Of a stretch of 64,000 nt of DNA, positions 40,344 to 50,395 are shown piece by piece. This DNA is from Cryobacterium sp. PH31-O1. GTDB taxonomy: Bacteria; Actinomycetota; Actinomycetes; Actinomycetales; Microbacteriaceae. The position numbers were made by a program, and so were the translations under genes. Location of the stretch: positions 265,726-329,725 of the forward strand of contig NZ_JASITB010000003.1 in assembly GCF_030063455.1 (NCBI RefSeq). Direction: 5' to 3'. Position 1 is the stretch's first letter. The number at the start of each line of letters is the position of its first letter. The notes beneath the pieces are model-generated. The model saw only the letters and a program-made list of their open reading frames with translations, had not been told where the DNA came from and did not search any database.

Positions 40344-40841
40344 CTAGGCGGCCGGAGCCAGGTAGGCGTCCCACTCCTGCTCTGGCCGCTCGACACCGCG
40401 CACGACCCAGGTCATGCCCTGTGGCATGCGTGGGGTGAAGCGCAACTCCCAGCCCATCTCGGCCGGTGTGTGGTCGCTTTTTAGATTGTTGCAGCGCAGA
40501 CAGCAGGCGGCGAGATTGTCCCAGGTGTCGCGACCACCGCGCGAACGGGGCAGCACGTGGTCGATCGTGGCGGCCGACTTGCCGCAGTAGCAGCAGCGAT
40601 TGTTGTCGCGGCGCAGCACCCCCCGGCGGCTCACCGGCACCAGGCGCGACATGGGGATGCGCACATACCGGGTGAGCAGGATGACGCTCGGGCGATCCCA
40701 CGAGCCGGACGCCGCGAAAACGGGGTGTTTCTGGTCGGACTGCACGATCGTCGCCTTCTGGTTCATCACCAGAATGAGGGCTCGTTTGAACGAGACGACG
40801 GCGAGGGGCTCATAGCCCGCGTTGAGTACCAATGTGCGCAT
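40344..40841 (-). CDS. HNH endonuclease-domain protein
   Basis: A 165-residue protein starting at ATG 40841 behind AAGGGAG; an in-frame upstream extension lacks a ribosome-binding site. RTLVLNAGYEPLAVVSFKRAL at the N-terminus and CCYCGKSAATIDHVLPRSRGGRDTWDN (in sections) with LAACCLRCNNLKSD give the Cys-x2-Cys, IDHV and N-L-x-C-Cys-x2-C-N pattern of the chromosomal actinobacterial HNH family. Two Cys pairs bind zinc and the HNH motif could bind a catalytic metal. It is conserved in this group and probably not a mobile nuclease; DNA repair is suspected but unproven. Confidence 0.9.
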   Translation of the reverse strand: MRTLVLNAGYEPLAVVSFKRALILVMNQKATIVQSDQKHPVFAASGSWDRPSVILLTRYVRIPMSRLVPVSRRGVLRRDNNRCCYCGKSAATIDHVLPRSRGGRDTWDNLAACCLRCNNLKSDHTPAEMGWELRFTPRMPQGMTWVVRGVERPEQEWDAYLAPAA

Positions 40842-40940
40842 GCGCTCCCTTTCGAAGGAGGCTGGACGGCTTCCAGCCATTCGAACTACATCCGATGCGT
40901 ACAGAACAGGAGCGGCCGGAAGCGAAAAAGAGTACAAAAA

Positions 40941-40967
40941 AAGGCGCCGTCACAATGACAACGCCTT
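40941..40967 (-). terminator. Terminator of the small gene at 40950-41063
   Basis: On the minus strand AAGGCG and CGCCTT (40962-40967 with 40941-40946) form a stem around 15 nt, followed by a run of T (A-run 40934-40942 on the plus strand). The gene's stop codon lies inside the loop. Confidence 0.8.
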
Positions 40968-41063
40968 CTGGCCGCTCACGCAGCTCTTCTCACTCTGACA
41001 ACTATGCCGAAAGCACTCGCGACCGCGCACATCCATGGTGTGGATAGTGCGTCGCTCATGCAT
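40950..41063 (-). CDS. Small Cys-containing protein, unknown function
   Basis: A 37-residue ORF (ATG 41063, TGA 40950) with AGGAG in TGAGGAGAGCCC five bases upstream, and an intrinsic terminator overlapping its stop codon. The protein is basic, starts MHERRTIHTMDVRGRE, and contains Cys at about residues 17, 21 and 27 (CFRHSCQSEKSC). Start, Shine-Dalgarno and immediate terminator make it a complete transcription unit. It lies between the HNH gene and the NlpC/P60 gene on the same strand. I recognise no family; a zinc- or redox-sensitive peptide or a regulatory leader is possible. Confidence 0.6.
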   Translation of the reverse strand: MHERRTIHTMDVRGRECFRHSCQSEKSCVSGQKALSL

Positions 41064-41112
41064 GGGCTCTCCTCAGGACCTACAAACTACATCAGGGCAC
41101 TAGGTTAACCCA

Positions 41113-41147
41113 CAAATGGCGCAACAGGTGAACCTGTGTGCGCCATT
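41113..41147 (-). terminator. Terminator after the NlpC/P60 gene
   Basis: AAATGGCGCA (41113-41122) pairs with TGCGCCATTT (41138-41147), with inner pairing ACAGGT/ACCTGT. It lies 39 bases past the NlpC/P60 stop on the minus strand and separates it from the small gene. Confidence 0.8.
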
Positions 41148-41185
41148 TGAGTGAGCTGTTACCTAGTGTTCACTGCAGAGGTTAT

Positions 41186-42004
41186 TTAGATGCCGATCCG
41201 CACGATGTAATAATCGCTGGTCCAGATGGGCTGAATGCGCACATTCTGGCCGGTGTACGGCGCGTGCAGGATGTTTCCGTTGCCGGCGTAGAAGCCGTCG
41301 TGGCCGTCCATGATCACGAGGTCGCCGGGTACGGCGTCCTCGATTGAAATGCGGGTTCCGGCCGCTCCCTGACCCACCGAGGAATGCGGCAGGCTGATGC
41401 CGAACTGCGCGTAAACATACATGATGAAGCCGGAGCAGTCGAAACCGGCCGGGGTGGCACCGCCATAGACATACGGCACGCCCTGATACTGCGAGGCCAC
41501 ATTGAAAACGGATGCGAGGTCAAAATTCGGGTAGGCCGGGTTGGCCAGATAATCGGAGACGCTCGGACCGGAGTAGCTCGCGGCATAGGAGGTCATCTGC
41601 GCGGCAACCTCGACGCGGCGGGTTTCAGCCGCGGCGGCGGCAGCGGCAGCGGCAAGTTCTTCGGGAGTGGTAGCGGTGAAACCTTCGCGAGCGACGCTGA
41701 CGGTTGCTGCCTGCGCATCGACTTCAACGGCCTGCGCCTGGGCCTTGGACATCTCGGTGGACTCGCTGGCTTTGAATGCCGCTTCCTTCGAACCAGGAGC
41801 GAATGCATAGGCGGGGAGGGCCATGGTGGCAACCAGTCCCGTAGCGAGGGTCATGACAACGATGTTGGCGATTCCGCCACGGCGCTTCTTCGGTGCCGCG
41901 CGCGGCAGGGCACGATGGGCGTGTACCGACGGTTCCACTTTTTCCAGGGAATCACTTGTTCGGTTCAGCCCACGCCTGGGCCTTCTCGGTCCTAATGCAG
42001 CCAA
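41186..42004 (-). CDS. Secreted NlpC/P60 peptidoglycan hydrolase
   Basis: A 272-residue protein. A basic N-terminus and a membrane/signal segment (IANIVVMTLATGLVATMALP, about residues 46-66) precede an Ala/Glu-rich helical spacer. The C-terminal NlpC/P60 domain has PAGFDCSGF (C190), DGHDGFY (H235) and ILHAP (H247), the expected catalytic triad order. TTG 42004 is the start, with GGAGG eight bases upstream; later in-frame starts are less well placed. It cleaves D-Glu-DAP type bonds or similar in cell wall peptides and probably acts in division or growth. Its 5' leader (42005-42271) shows no recognisable riboswitch. Confidence 0.9.
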   Translation of the reverse strand: MAALGPRRPRRGLNRTSDSLEKVEPSVHAHRALPRAAPKKRRGGIANIVVMTLATGLVATMALPAYAFAPGSKEAAFKASESTEMSKAQAQAVEVDAQAATVSVAREGFTATTPEELAAAAAAAAAETRRVEVAAQMTSYAASYSGPSVSDYLANPAYPNFDLASVFNVASQYQGVPYVYGGATPAGFDCSGFIMYVYAQFGISLPHSSVGQGAAGTRISIEDAVPGDLVIMDGHDGFYAGNGNILHAPYTGQNVRIQPIWTSDYYIVRIGI

Positions 42005-42271
42005 AGTTTTAACCTCCGGCGCCTCGACAACGCTAGGTCGTTGTCCCGTCCACTTCGCTAATCGCGGGTGTGTTCCGAATCAAGAGACGGGGTAAGAAGG
42101 CGTCTTGACTAGAGTCCTTCGACCGTTTCTGGTCTGTGGGACATCCTCGAGGCTACAAGAAGCCCACCCATTTGTCACCCTGAAACGGCACTTTTCTAAC
42201 GGATTGGTAACGGCCGCTCGAAAAGGCGAGACGACTGGCACGATTCATCGAACGCGCAACCGTACGCAATG

Positions 42272-42991
42272 TCAGTGAGCGACCGGGATGTAGCCGGTCG
42301 GTGTGGTGACGAAAATATGGCTCGCAACCTCGTTCGGCAATTCCAGACCGGCACCGAAACCCTCGACCTGTACCAGAACGTACGATCCCGCGGCCGAGAA
42401 CACGCCGCTCGCGCCCGGCATGACCCCACTCTGCTTGAGCTGCAGCAGCAGCTCGGGGTCGAACTGCACAGGTTCACCGAGACGCCGGATGACCGCGGTC
42501 ACCGGCACGGTCGAACTCGCCACCACCGACAGCACGTTGGTCACTCCGGCCATGAATGCGACCGCCGGCGAATCGCCGAGCTCGTCGAGGCCGGGGATCG
42601 GGTTGCCGTAGGGAGATTCCGTGGGGTGGCCGAGCATCTCCAAAATCTTGCGTTCGACCTGCTCGCTCATCACGTGCTCCCAGCGGCAGGCTTCGTCGTG
42701 CACGAACTCCCACTCGAGGCCGATCACGTCGCTTAGAAGTCGTTCGGCCAGGCGATGCTTGCGCATGACGTGCACGGCCTTGCTGCGCCCGGCGGGGGTC
42801 AGTTCCAAGTGTCGATCACCGGAGACGACGACGAGGCCGTCACGTTCCATGCGTGCGACGGTCTGCGAAACCGTCGGGCCGGAGTGCCCCAGGCGTTCGG
42901 AGATCCGTGCCCGCAGCGGCACGATCTGTTCTTCCTCCAGATCAAGGATCGTGCGGAGATACATTTCGGTGGTGTCGATCAGATCGCTCAT
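42272..42991 (-). CDS. DtxR-family iron/manganese-dependent regulator
   Basis: A 239-residue regulator. The winged helix (LRARISERLGHSGPTVSQTVARMERDGLV in parts, residues 26-55) is followed by the metal-binding region with M10, H79, C102, E105 and H106 (DEACRWEHVM), matching DtxR ligand numbering exactly. A C-terminal SH3-like domain (YVLVQVEGFGAGLELP) completes the full-length form. It starts at ATG 42991 behind AAGGG; an upstream in-frame extension has no ribosome-binding site. In the presence of Fe2+ or Mn2+ it represses metal uptake genes. It is divergent from serC. Confidence 0.93.
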   Translation of the reverse strand: MSDLIDTTEMYLRTILDLEEEQIVPLRARISERLGHSGPTVSQTVARMERDGLVVVSGDRHLELTPAGRSKAVHVMRKHRLAERLLSDVIGLEWEFVHDEACRWEHVMSEQVERKILEMLGHPTESPYGNPIPGLDELGDSPAVAFMAGVTNVLSVVASSTVPVTAVIRRLGEPVQFDPELLLQLKQSGVMPGASGVFSAAGSYVLVQVEGFGAGLELPNEVASHIFVTTPTGYIPVAH

Positions 42992-43114
42992 CCGCAGCCC
43001 TTCATTCGGCTCGTGCGTGCACCGTTCGTCGAGTGACGAGGCGATGCTCCGGTGGCGGCCTCGGCCGGGCCCGCACAGCGTCACAAGCCTACCCGCCCCC
43101 GGCTGGGCAACTAG

Positions 43115-44242
<1,128 letters not shown>

Positions 44243-44407
44243 CAGGAACAGGATCGGGTCATGCGTCTTTGGTTAAAGGACAGCGAGCGTCGGCCCGATC
44301 CGCTGCCCGCGAGAACGGATGCCCGCAAGGCGCTGCTCGTGGGCACCCTGCTCTGGCTGATCGCTCTGGGCGCCGCCCTCATCACCCAGTGGACGACGCC
44401 AGAAGCG

Positions 44408-45107
<700 letters not shown>

Positions 45108-45115
<8 letters not shown>

Positions 45116-45488
45116 CCAGTTCCTCGGCGACCTTGCGGAGCATCGCCGCGATCTTCTTGCTGTGGCTCGACTCAGGATAGCGGCCGCGCTTGAGGTTGGT
45201 GCCGATCCCGTCGAGCAGCTTCACCAGATCTTCCACGATGATGGCCATGTCGTCGGCCGGCTTGCGGTTGATCTTGCTCAGGCTCGGCGGTACCTCGATC
45301 ACGCGTACCGAGAGTGCCTGGGCACCGCGTTTACCGTCGGCGATTCCGAATTCGAGCTTCGCGCCGGCCTTGACGGTTACGCCGGAGGGCAGGGCGGAAG
45401 CGTGGAGGAAGACCTCTTGACCGTCATCGGATGTGATGAAGCCAAAGCCTTTCTCCTCGTCGTAAAACTTGACCTTGCCGGTGGGCAT
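45108..45488 (-). CDS. Cold-shock domain protein with C-terminal extension
   Basis: A 126-residue protein starting at ATG 45488 behind [27 protein letters not shown] and FLHASAL contain the RNP1 and RNP2 motifs (KGFGFI; VFLHA), so it binds single-stranded nucleic acid. After the 65-residue domain an extension with VEDLVKLLDGIG and SKKIAAMLRKVAEELD helices follows, seen in longer actinobacterial Csp proteins. It is the upstream gene of a two-gene operon with DUF3027. An upstream in-frame extension is not needed. Confidence 0.92.
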
Positions 45489-45581
45489 CTGAACCTCACT
45501 GAGTTTTGGGCGCACAGAATTGTGCGCGGTGTGAACCAAGCATATTCGGTTGCAACGCCGACGTGCCCGTATCCTTAGTAC

Positions 45582-45872
45582 GTGACCAATCAAACTCCAC
45601 AACCCGTCAGCCGGCTCGCTGTTAGTCGAACGGAGCGCGTTCTCGCTTACATGGTGGCGAGCGTGGTGGGGCTATCGATTCTCGCGTTCCTCGCGGTGAT
45701 CATCGCGACGGCCGTGGGTGTGGGCGAAAATGACGGGTTCAGCCGTGGCATCTGGCCGCCGATTTTCATCCTTCCGCTGTACGGCCTGCCGGTCGGGTTC
45801 GTTCTCATCATCACGTTGATGATTTCTGTGGGAGCTCGCCGCAGTCGCGAAGCTCGACGAGACCGCGAGTAA
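45582..45872 (+). CDS. Small two-helix membrane protein
   Basis: A 96-residue protein starting at GTG 45582. It has two hydrophobic spans (about residues 23-46, YMVASVVGLSILAFLAVIIAT, and 60-83, FILPLYGLPVGFVLIITLM) and a basic C-terminus (RRSREARRDRE). Its stop shares one base with the ATG of the helicase-associated gene. The function is unknown; related small proteins sit before the same helicase pair in Microbacteriaceae by recollection. A leader of at most about 90 bases separates it from the divergent cold-shock gene. Confidence 0.75.
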   Translation: MTNQTPQPVSRLAVSRTERVLAYMVASVVGLSILAFLAVIIATAVGVGENDGFSRGIWPPIFILPLYGLPVGFVLIITLMISVGARRSREARRDRE

Positions 45873-47764
45873 TGCTCGGCCTCGCATCGAGACTTCGGGC
45901 TTTGCCCGACGCCGAGCTGCGGCGCGTGATCCGGGCGCGCGGCGTGACGGCGAGCGGCATCCACGACTTCTTCGATCTTGCTGAGGCGTTGCTTGATTCA
46001 AGCAGTGTGCAGGTGGCTTTGAGCCATCTCGACCGCGCAACGCTCGCCGTCCTGGCCGTGGCCGGGCAGCTCACGAGCAGCAATTCTGTTCCGTCCCTGA
46101 ACGCGGTGGCCAACCGACTGTGCGAGTTGGGGTCGGTTGAGGTCGCGCTCAACGATGTGGCCCGGCGGGTCGACACCCTGCATGCTCTACTGCTCGCCGA
46201 CCACACCGACGGATGCGCCATCCCCTACGACGCTGTCTCGGCACACCTCGCGACGTGGCCGGCCCAGGGTTTGCCGGGTGCCGTCGAACTCGCAACCGCG
46301 CTCCCCCCGGCGAGCCTGCCCGCCGTTCCCCACACGGAGATCACCTTCATTGACCAGCTCGCTGCTGAGCGCGTTTTCGCGGTCGTGTCGTCGATCGCCG
46401 AGCTGGTCAACGAACTGAGCCGGGAGCCCGCCAGGCAGCTCAGCCGCGGCGGGCTCGGCCTGCCCGACACCAAACGCCTGGCCGCCGTCATGTCGGTTGA
46501 ACTCGACCTGGTCGCACCGATCGTCGCCCTGGCGGCGCGGGCCGATCTGCTGGCCCGCTCCGACGGGTACTGGATGGAAACCGAGGCCGGCGAAGCCTGG
46601 CTGCTCGAACGCACGACCCTGCGCTGGGCCGCGCTGGCCGCCGCCTGGCAGACGGCGCTGCCGCCCATCGTGGCCGAAATTCTGCCGCAGCAGGCCGGTC
46701 TGCACTGGGGCGACGGCCTCACCGCGTTCATCGCCTGGCTGTACCCGGCCGGCGGCGAGTGGATGCTGTCCCAACTGACCGAGTTCGCCCGCGACGCCGA
46801 GTTGCTCGGCATCACGACCCACGACACCACGAGCACGGCCGGCGCCAGTGTGCTGCGCGGCGACCTGGAAGCGGCCGTCGCCACCATGGCGACCGCCCTG
46901 CCGACCGAAGTCGGTGCCGTGTATCTGCAGCACGACCTGTCGATCGTCGCGCCCGGTCCGCTCGCGCCGTCGATCGACTCCCGACTGCGCGGTCTCGCCG
47001 ACGTTGAGAGCAGGGAACTGGCGACGAGTTACCGCATCACCGCGGCATCCGTCAATCGCGCCCTTGCCGCGGGCGAGAACGCCGCGACGCTGCTCGCCTT
47101 TCTCGCGTCGATCTCGCTCACCGGAATTCCGCAGCCGGTCGATTACCTCATCAACGAATCGGCCTCCCGGTACGGTCGGGTACGGGTCGGCAGCCAGGGA
47201 GGCGGACCGCACGCACAGGTCCGCCCGCCCGACGGCGATACCGTCTATCTGAGCTACGTCTCCTCGGCCGATGCCGCGCTGCTCGGCACCATTGCCGTGG
47301 ACCAGACGCTCGCGCCGATCGGGCTTGTGCGCGCCGACGACGGCCAGCACCTGCTCAGCCGTTTCGCGGGAGACGCCGTGTTCTGGGCGCTCAGCGACGC
47401 GCGCTATCCGGTCGCCGCCGAAGACGATCTGGGCGAAATCGTGCACCTGCGCCGCCACCAGATTGCTCGGGTCGTCGTGACGCCAACAGTCGATACCGCT
47501 CTCACCCTGGTCGAGAAGCTGCGGCTCGGCGCCGAAAGTGGCGTTTCGGTAGCGGATGCCTGGCTCGCCCGCCAGCTTGACACCGCCATCAAGGCCAAAC
47601 AGGCCATTCTGGTCAGCATCGCCATGCCCGGTGGCGCGGTGGTGGACTATCTGCTCGAACCGGCCAGCGTCAGCAACGGACGCTTTCGGGCCCGCGACCG
47701 GCGCGCGGATATCGAGCGCACCCTGCCGCTGAAAAGCATCCTCAGCATCACCCCGGTGCCCTGA
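45872..47764 (+). CDS. Helicase-associated XPB/Ssl2-N-terminal-like protein
   Basis: A 630-residue protein beginning MLGLASRLRALPDAELRRVIRARG, with LDRATLAVLAVAGQL and winged-helix-like segments. It has no Walker motifs. The C-terminal SFRF-type segment (ILVSIAMPGGAVVDYLLEPASVSNG followed by RFRARDRRADIERTLPLKSILSI) matches the WYL/helicase-associated domain that pairs with actinobacterial XPB. It immediately precedes the XPB gene with about 100 bases between, so the two probably act together in DNA repair or transcription-linked processes. ATG 45872 overlaps the preceding stop. Confidence 0.88.
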   Translation: MLGLASRLRALPDAELRRVIRARGVTASGIHDFFDLAEALLDSSSVQVALSHLDRATLAVLAVAGQLTSSNSVPSLNAVANRLCELGSVEVALNDVARRVDTLHALLLADHTDGCAIPYDAVSAHLATWPAQGLPGAVELATALPPASLPAVPHTEITFIDQLAAERVFAVVSSIAELVNELSREPARQLSRGGLGLPDTKRLAAVMSVELDLVAPIVALAARADLLARSDGYWMETEAGEAWLLERTTLRWAALAAAWQTALPPIVAEILPQQAGLHWGDGLTAFIAWLYPAGGEWMLSQLTEFARDAELLGITTHDTTSTAGASVLRGDLEAAVATMATALPTEVGAVYLQHDLSIVAPGPLAPSIDSRLRGLADVESRELATSYRITAASVNRALAAGENAATLLAFLASISLTGIPQPVDYLINESASRYGRVRVGSQGGGPHAQVRPPDGDTVYLSYVSSADAALLGTIAVDQTLAPIGLVRADDGQHLLSRFAGDAVFWALSDARYPVAAEDDLGEIVHLRRHQIARVVVTPTVDTALTLVEKLRLGAESGVSVADAWLARQLDTAIKAKQAILVSIAMPGGAVVDYLLEPASVSNGRFRARDRRADIERTLPLKSILSITPVP

Positions 47765-47867
47765 CTCGCTGCCCGGGCCCGGCGGCAGCACTGACGAGAG
47801 CCGCGAGCGCGCGCAATGGCCACCCGCCGAACGGGACCCGTCACTGACGAGAGTAGGATTAGGCGCT

Positions 47868-49523
47868 ATGTCTGATGGCCCCCTGATTGTGCAAAGTGAC
47901 CGCACGGTGTTGCTCGAAGTCGCGCACCCTCTCGCCGAGGATGCTCGCCACGACCTCGCCGTTTTCGCCGAGCTGGAACGCGCGCCCGAACACATCCACA
48001 CCTATCGCATCACGCGGCTGGGCCTGTGGAATGCCCGTGCGGCCGGCCATGGCGCGGCCGACATGCTCGCGACGCTGACGAAGTATTCCAAGTTCGCCAT
48101 ACCGCAAACGGTCAGCGTCGACATCACGGAGACGGTCGGTCGCTATGGCCGGCTCGTCATCGAACGCGACGCCGAGGGCGCCCTCGTGCTGCACAGCAGC
48201 GACCAGGCAGTGCTCACCGAAATAGCAGGAGCCAAGCGCATCGCACCGCTGCTGATCGGGCATCCGTCGCCGGAGTCTTACCTGATCGAGCCCTGGGCCC
48301 GCGGCCAGCTCAAGCAGGAGCTTGTGAAGCTCGGCTGGCCGGCTGAAGACCTCGCCGGGTACACGCCAGGCACCCCGCACGACATCTCCCTCAAGGAAGA
48401 CGGCTGGGCGCTGCGCGACTACCAGAACAAGGCCGTCGCAAGCTTTTTCGATGGCGGCAGCGGCGTGGTCGTGCTGCCCTGCGGCGCCGGTAAGACCCTC
48501 GTCGGTGCCGGGGCCATGGCCACCGCGAAGACCAACACGCTCATTCTGGTGACCAACACGGTCTCGGCCCGGCAGTGGCGGGACGAGCTGCTCAAGCGCA
48601 CCACGCTGACGCCGGAAGAGATCGGCGAGTACTCCGGCCAGGTGAAAGAGGTCAAGCCGGTTACCATCGCAACGTACCAAATTCTCACCGCGAAGCGCAA
48701 GGGCGAGTACGCCCACCTCGAACTGCTCGACGCCATGGACTGGGGCCTGGTGATCTACGACGAGGTGCACCTGTTGCCCGCTCCCGTGTTCAAGCTCACC
48801 GCCGAGCTGCAGGCCCGCCGCCGCCTCGGCCTCACGGCCACGCTCGTGCGCGAGGACGGCCGCGAGGGCGACGTGTTCAGCCTGATCGGCCCGAAGCGCT
48901 TCGACGCCCCGTGGAAGGAGATCGAAGCCCAGGGCTTCATCTCCCCCGCCAACTGCTACGAGGTGCGCATCGACCTGCCGCAGTCAGAGCGGCTCAGCTA
49001 CGCCGCGGCGGCCGACGATGAGCGTTACCGTCTGGCTGCGACCGCTCCGGCCAAGCTCGGTGTGGTGCAGGCTCTGATCAAAAAGCACGAGGGCGAACGC
49101 ATCCTCGTGATCGGCCAGTACCTCGACCAGATCGACGAGCTCGCCGAGGTGCTGAACGCTCCTCAGCTCACCGGTGCCACGCCGATCGACGAACGCGAAC
49201 GGCTGTACCAGGCGTTTCGGGTGGGCGAGGTGAAGGTGCTCGTCGTGTCGAAGGTCGCGAACTTCTCGGTCGACCTGCCCGAGGCCACCGTGGCCATCCA
49301 GGTGTCGGGCTCATTCGGCTCCCGCCAGGAGGAGGCCCAGCGCCTCGGCCGCCTACTGCGCCCCAAGGAGTCCGGTCTTTCCGCGAACTTCTATACCCTC
49401 GTCGCCCGCGACACGGTCGATCAGGACTTCGCGCAGAACCGGCAGCGCTTTCTCGCCGAACAGGGCTACAGCTACACGATCCTCGACTCGCAGAGCCTCG
49501 AGGCCCAGTCCCTGCCCGTCTGA
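47868..49523 (+). CDS. XPB-type DNA repair helicase
   Basis: A 551-residue SF2 helicase. An N-terminal damage-recognition-like domain precedes RDYQNKAVASFF, the Walker A motif LPCGAGKT, DEVH in IYDEVHLL, LGLTATLVRED with the XPB RED motif (VREDGREGD), and the C-terminal QRLGRLLRPK motif VI. Length and motif order are those of mycobacterial XPB, a 3'-5' helicase. It follows the helicase-associated gene and is read in the same direction. The ATG is at 47868 after an A/G-rich leader. A GC-rich palindrome follows the stop. Confidence 0.95.
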   Translation: MSDGPLIVQSDRTVLLEVAHPLAEDARHDLAVFAELERAPEHIHTYRITRLGLWNARAAGHGAADMLATLTKYSKFAIPQTVSVDITETVGRYGRLVIERDAEGALVLHSSDQAVLTEIAGAKRIAPLLIGHPSPESYLIEPWARGQLKQELVKLGWPAEDLAGYTPGTPHDISLKEDGWALRDYQNKAVASFFDGGSGVVVLPCGAGKTLVGAGAMATAKTNTLILVTNTVSARQWRDELLKRTTLTPEEIGEYSGQVKEVKPVTIATYQILTAKRKGEYAHLELLDAMDWGLVIYDEVHLLPAPVFKLTAELQARRRLGLTATLVREDGREGDVFSLIGPKRFDAPWKEIEAQGFISPANCYEVRIDLPQSERLSYAAAADDERYRLAATAPAKLGVVQALIKKHEGERILVIGQYLDQIDELAEVLNAPQLTGATPIDERERLYQAFRVGEVKVLVVSKVANFSVDLPEATVAIQVSGSFGSRQEEAQRLGRLLRPKESGLSANFYTLVARDTVDQDFAQNRQRFLAEQGYSYTILDSQSLEAQSLPV

Positions 49524-49536
49524 CCCGTATCACCAC

Positions 49537-49558
49537 GGACGGGGCCTGGGCCCCGTCC
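49537..49558. terminator. GC-rich palindrome after the XPB gene
   Basis: GGACGGGGCC-TG-GGCCCCGTCC (49537-49558) forms a 10-bp stem. It lies between convergent genes (XPB and the reductase-like gene). The 49559-49669 stretch beyond it contains two near-identical CCGTGRGTTTTCG copies 20 bp apart (49570, 49590) and an inverted GACTCACGGG, so it is a repeat-rich intergenic segment. Confidence 0.7.
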
Positions 49559-49669
49559 CACTGGTCCACCCGTGGGTTTTCGTGCCGAGCCGTGAGTTTT
49601 CGCGGGTGAAACGTTTGAATCGACCGAAGACTCACGGGTCGATGAACTCACTGGCCTGCGAACTTTGAT

Positions 49670-50395
49670 CTAGGAGCTTTCGGGGCGCGCGTAGCGCAGA
49701 AACAGCATGTCACCGGCGCGCAGCACGTGCAGCAGCTCCATGGCGCGGGTGACTGCGATCGCCCCGACGGCGATGCGCCCGGCGGAGCCGCCCTCGAGCA
49801 GGGGGCTCAAGCTCAGACAGAGCTCATCGACCCGGTCGGCCGCGACGAGGTCGCCGAACAGGTGCGGTCCGCCCTCGCAGAGAATCTGGGGCAGGCCGCG
49901 GGCGGCGAGCGCTGCCACGAGCAGTCTCGGGTCGATGGCGTGCTCACCACAGACGATTACGTCGGCTACCGCGGCGAGCGCAACTCGCCGGTCGGTCGGC
50001 GCCGCAGCGTGAGTGAGCACGAGCGGTCGGGTCACGGCTTTGGTGAAGACCGAATGCCCCGGGTCGAGATCCAGGCGCCCCGACACGATCGCCACGGGCG
50101 GCTGGGCGGAGAGGCCGTGGGCGACTCGCCAGGCGGCGTCTTCTGCCGTCATTCGAATGCCGCCGTAGCCCTCGGCGCGCACCGTTCCGGCACCGACAAG
50201 AATCACGTCGGTGAGTAGTCGCAGCACGTCGAAGACAATCTTGTCGTCGGCATTGTTCAGGCCGCCACTGAGCCCCTCGTGCGTTGCGGCGCCGTCGAGG
50301 CTCGCAATGAAGTTGACCCGCACCCGGGGTGTGAGGCGATCAGGCACCCGGTAGCGTTCGATCAGTTCGGCCCGTTGGGGCAGCTCGGCGCGCAT
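49670..50395 (-). CDS. Pyrimidine reductase-family protein (RibD C-terminal-like)
   Basis: A 241-residue protein with a dihydrofolate-reductase-like fold: VRVNFIASLDGAATHEG (NADPH-binding strand), VFDVLRLLTDVILVGAGTVRAEGYGG, and ILCEGGPHLFGDL. These match RibD C-terminal/RibG reductases. It lacks the N-terminal deaminase domain, so it would act alone in reduction of an aminouracil or another substrate. Its ATG shares a base with the stop of the dihydropteroate-synthase-like gene upstream, which indicates an operon. A redox or folate-related role is possible. Confidence 0.85.
   Translation of the reverse strand: MRAELPQRAELIERYRVPDRLTPRVRVNFIASLDGAATHEGLSGGLNNADDKIVFDVLRLLTDVILVGAGTVRAEGYGGIRMTAEDAAWRVAHGLSAQPPVAIVSGRLDLDPGHSVFTKAVTRPLVLTHAAAPTDRRVALAAVADVIVCGEHAIDPRLLVAALAARGLPQILCEGGPHLFGDLVAADRVDELCLSLSPLLEGGSAGRIAVGAIAVTRAMELLHVLRAGDMLFLRYARPESS

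Noticed and set aside
42005..42271. Possible cyclic di-AMP riboswitch upstream of the NlpC/P60 gene
   Set aside because: Such riboswitches precede NlpC/P60 genes in actinobacteria, but I could not find the conserved CGTCAGCTAACC or GGGTGAAT blocks.
46187..48001. Minus-strand 604-codon frame opposite the helicase-associated gene
   Set aside because: High-GC antisense shadow rich in Arg/Gly/Asp; the plus-strand gene is coupled to neighbours.
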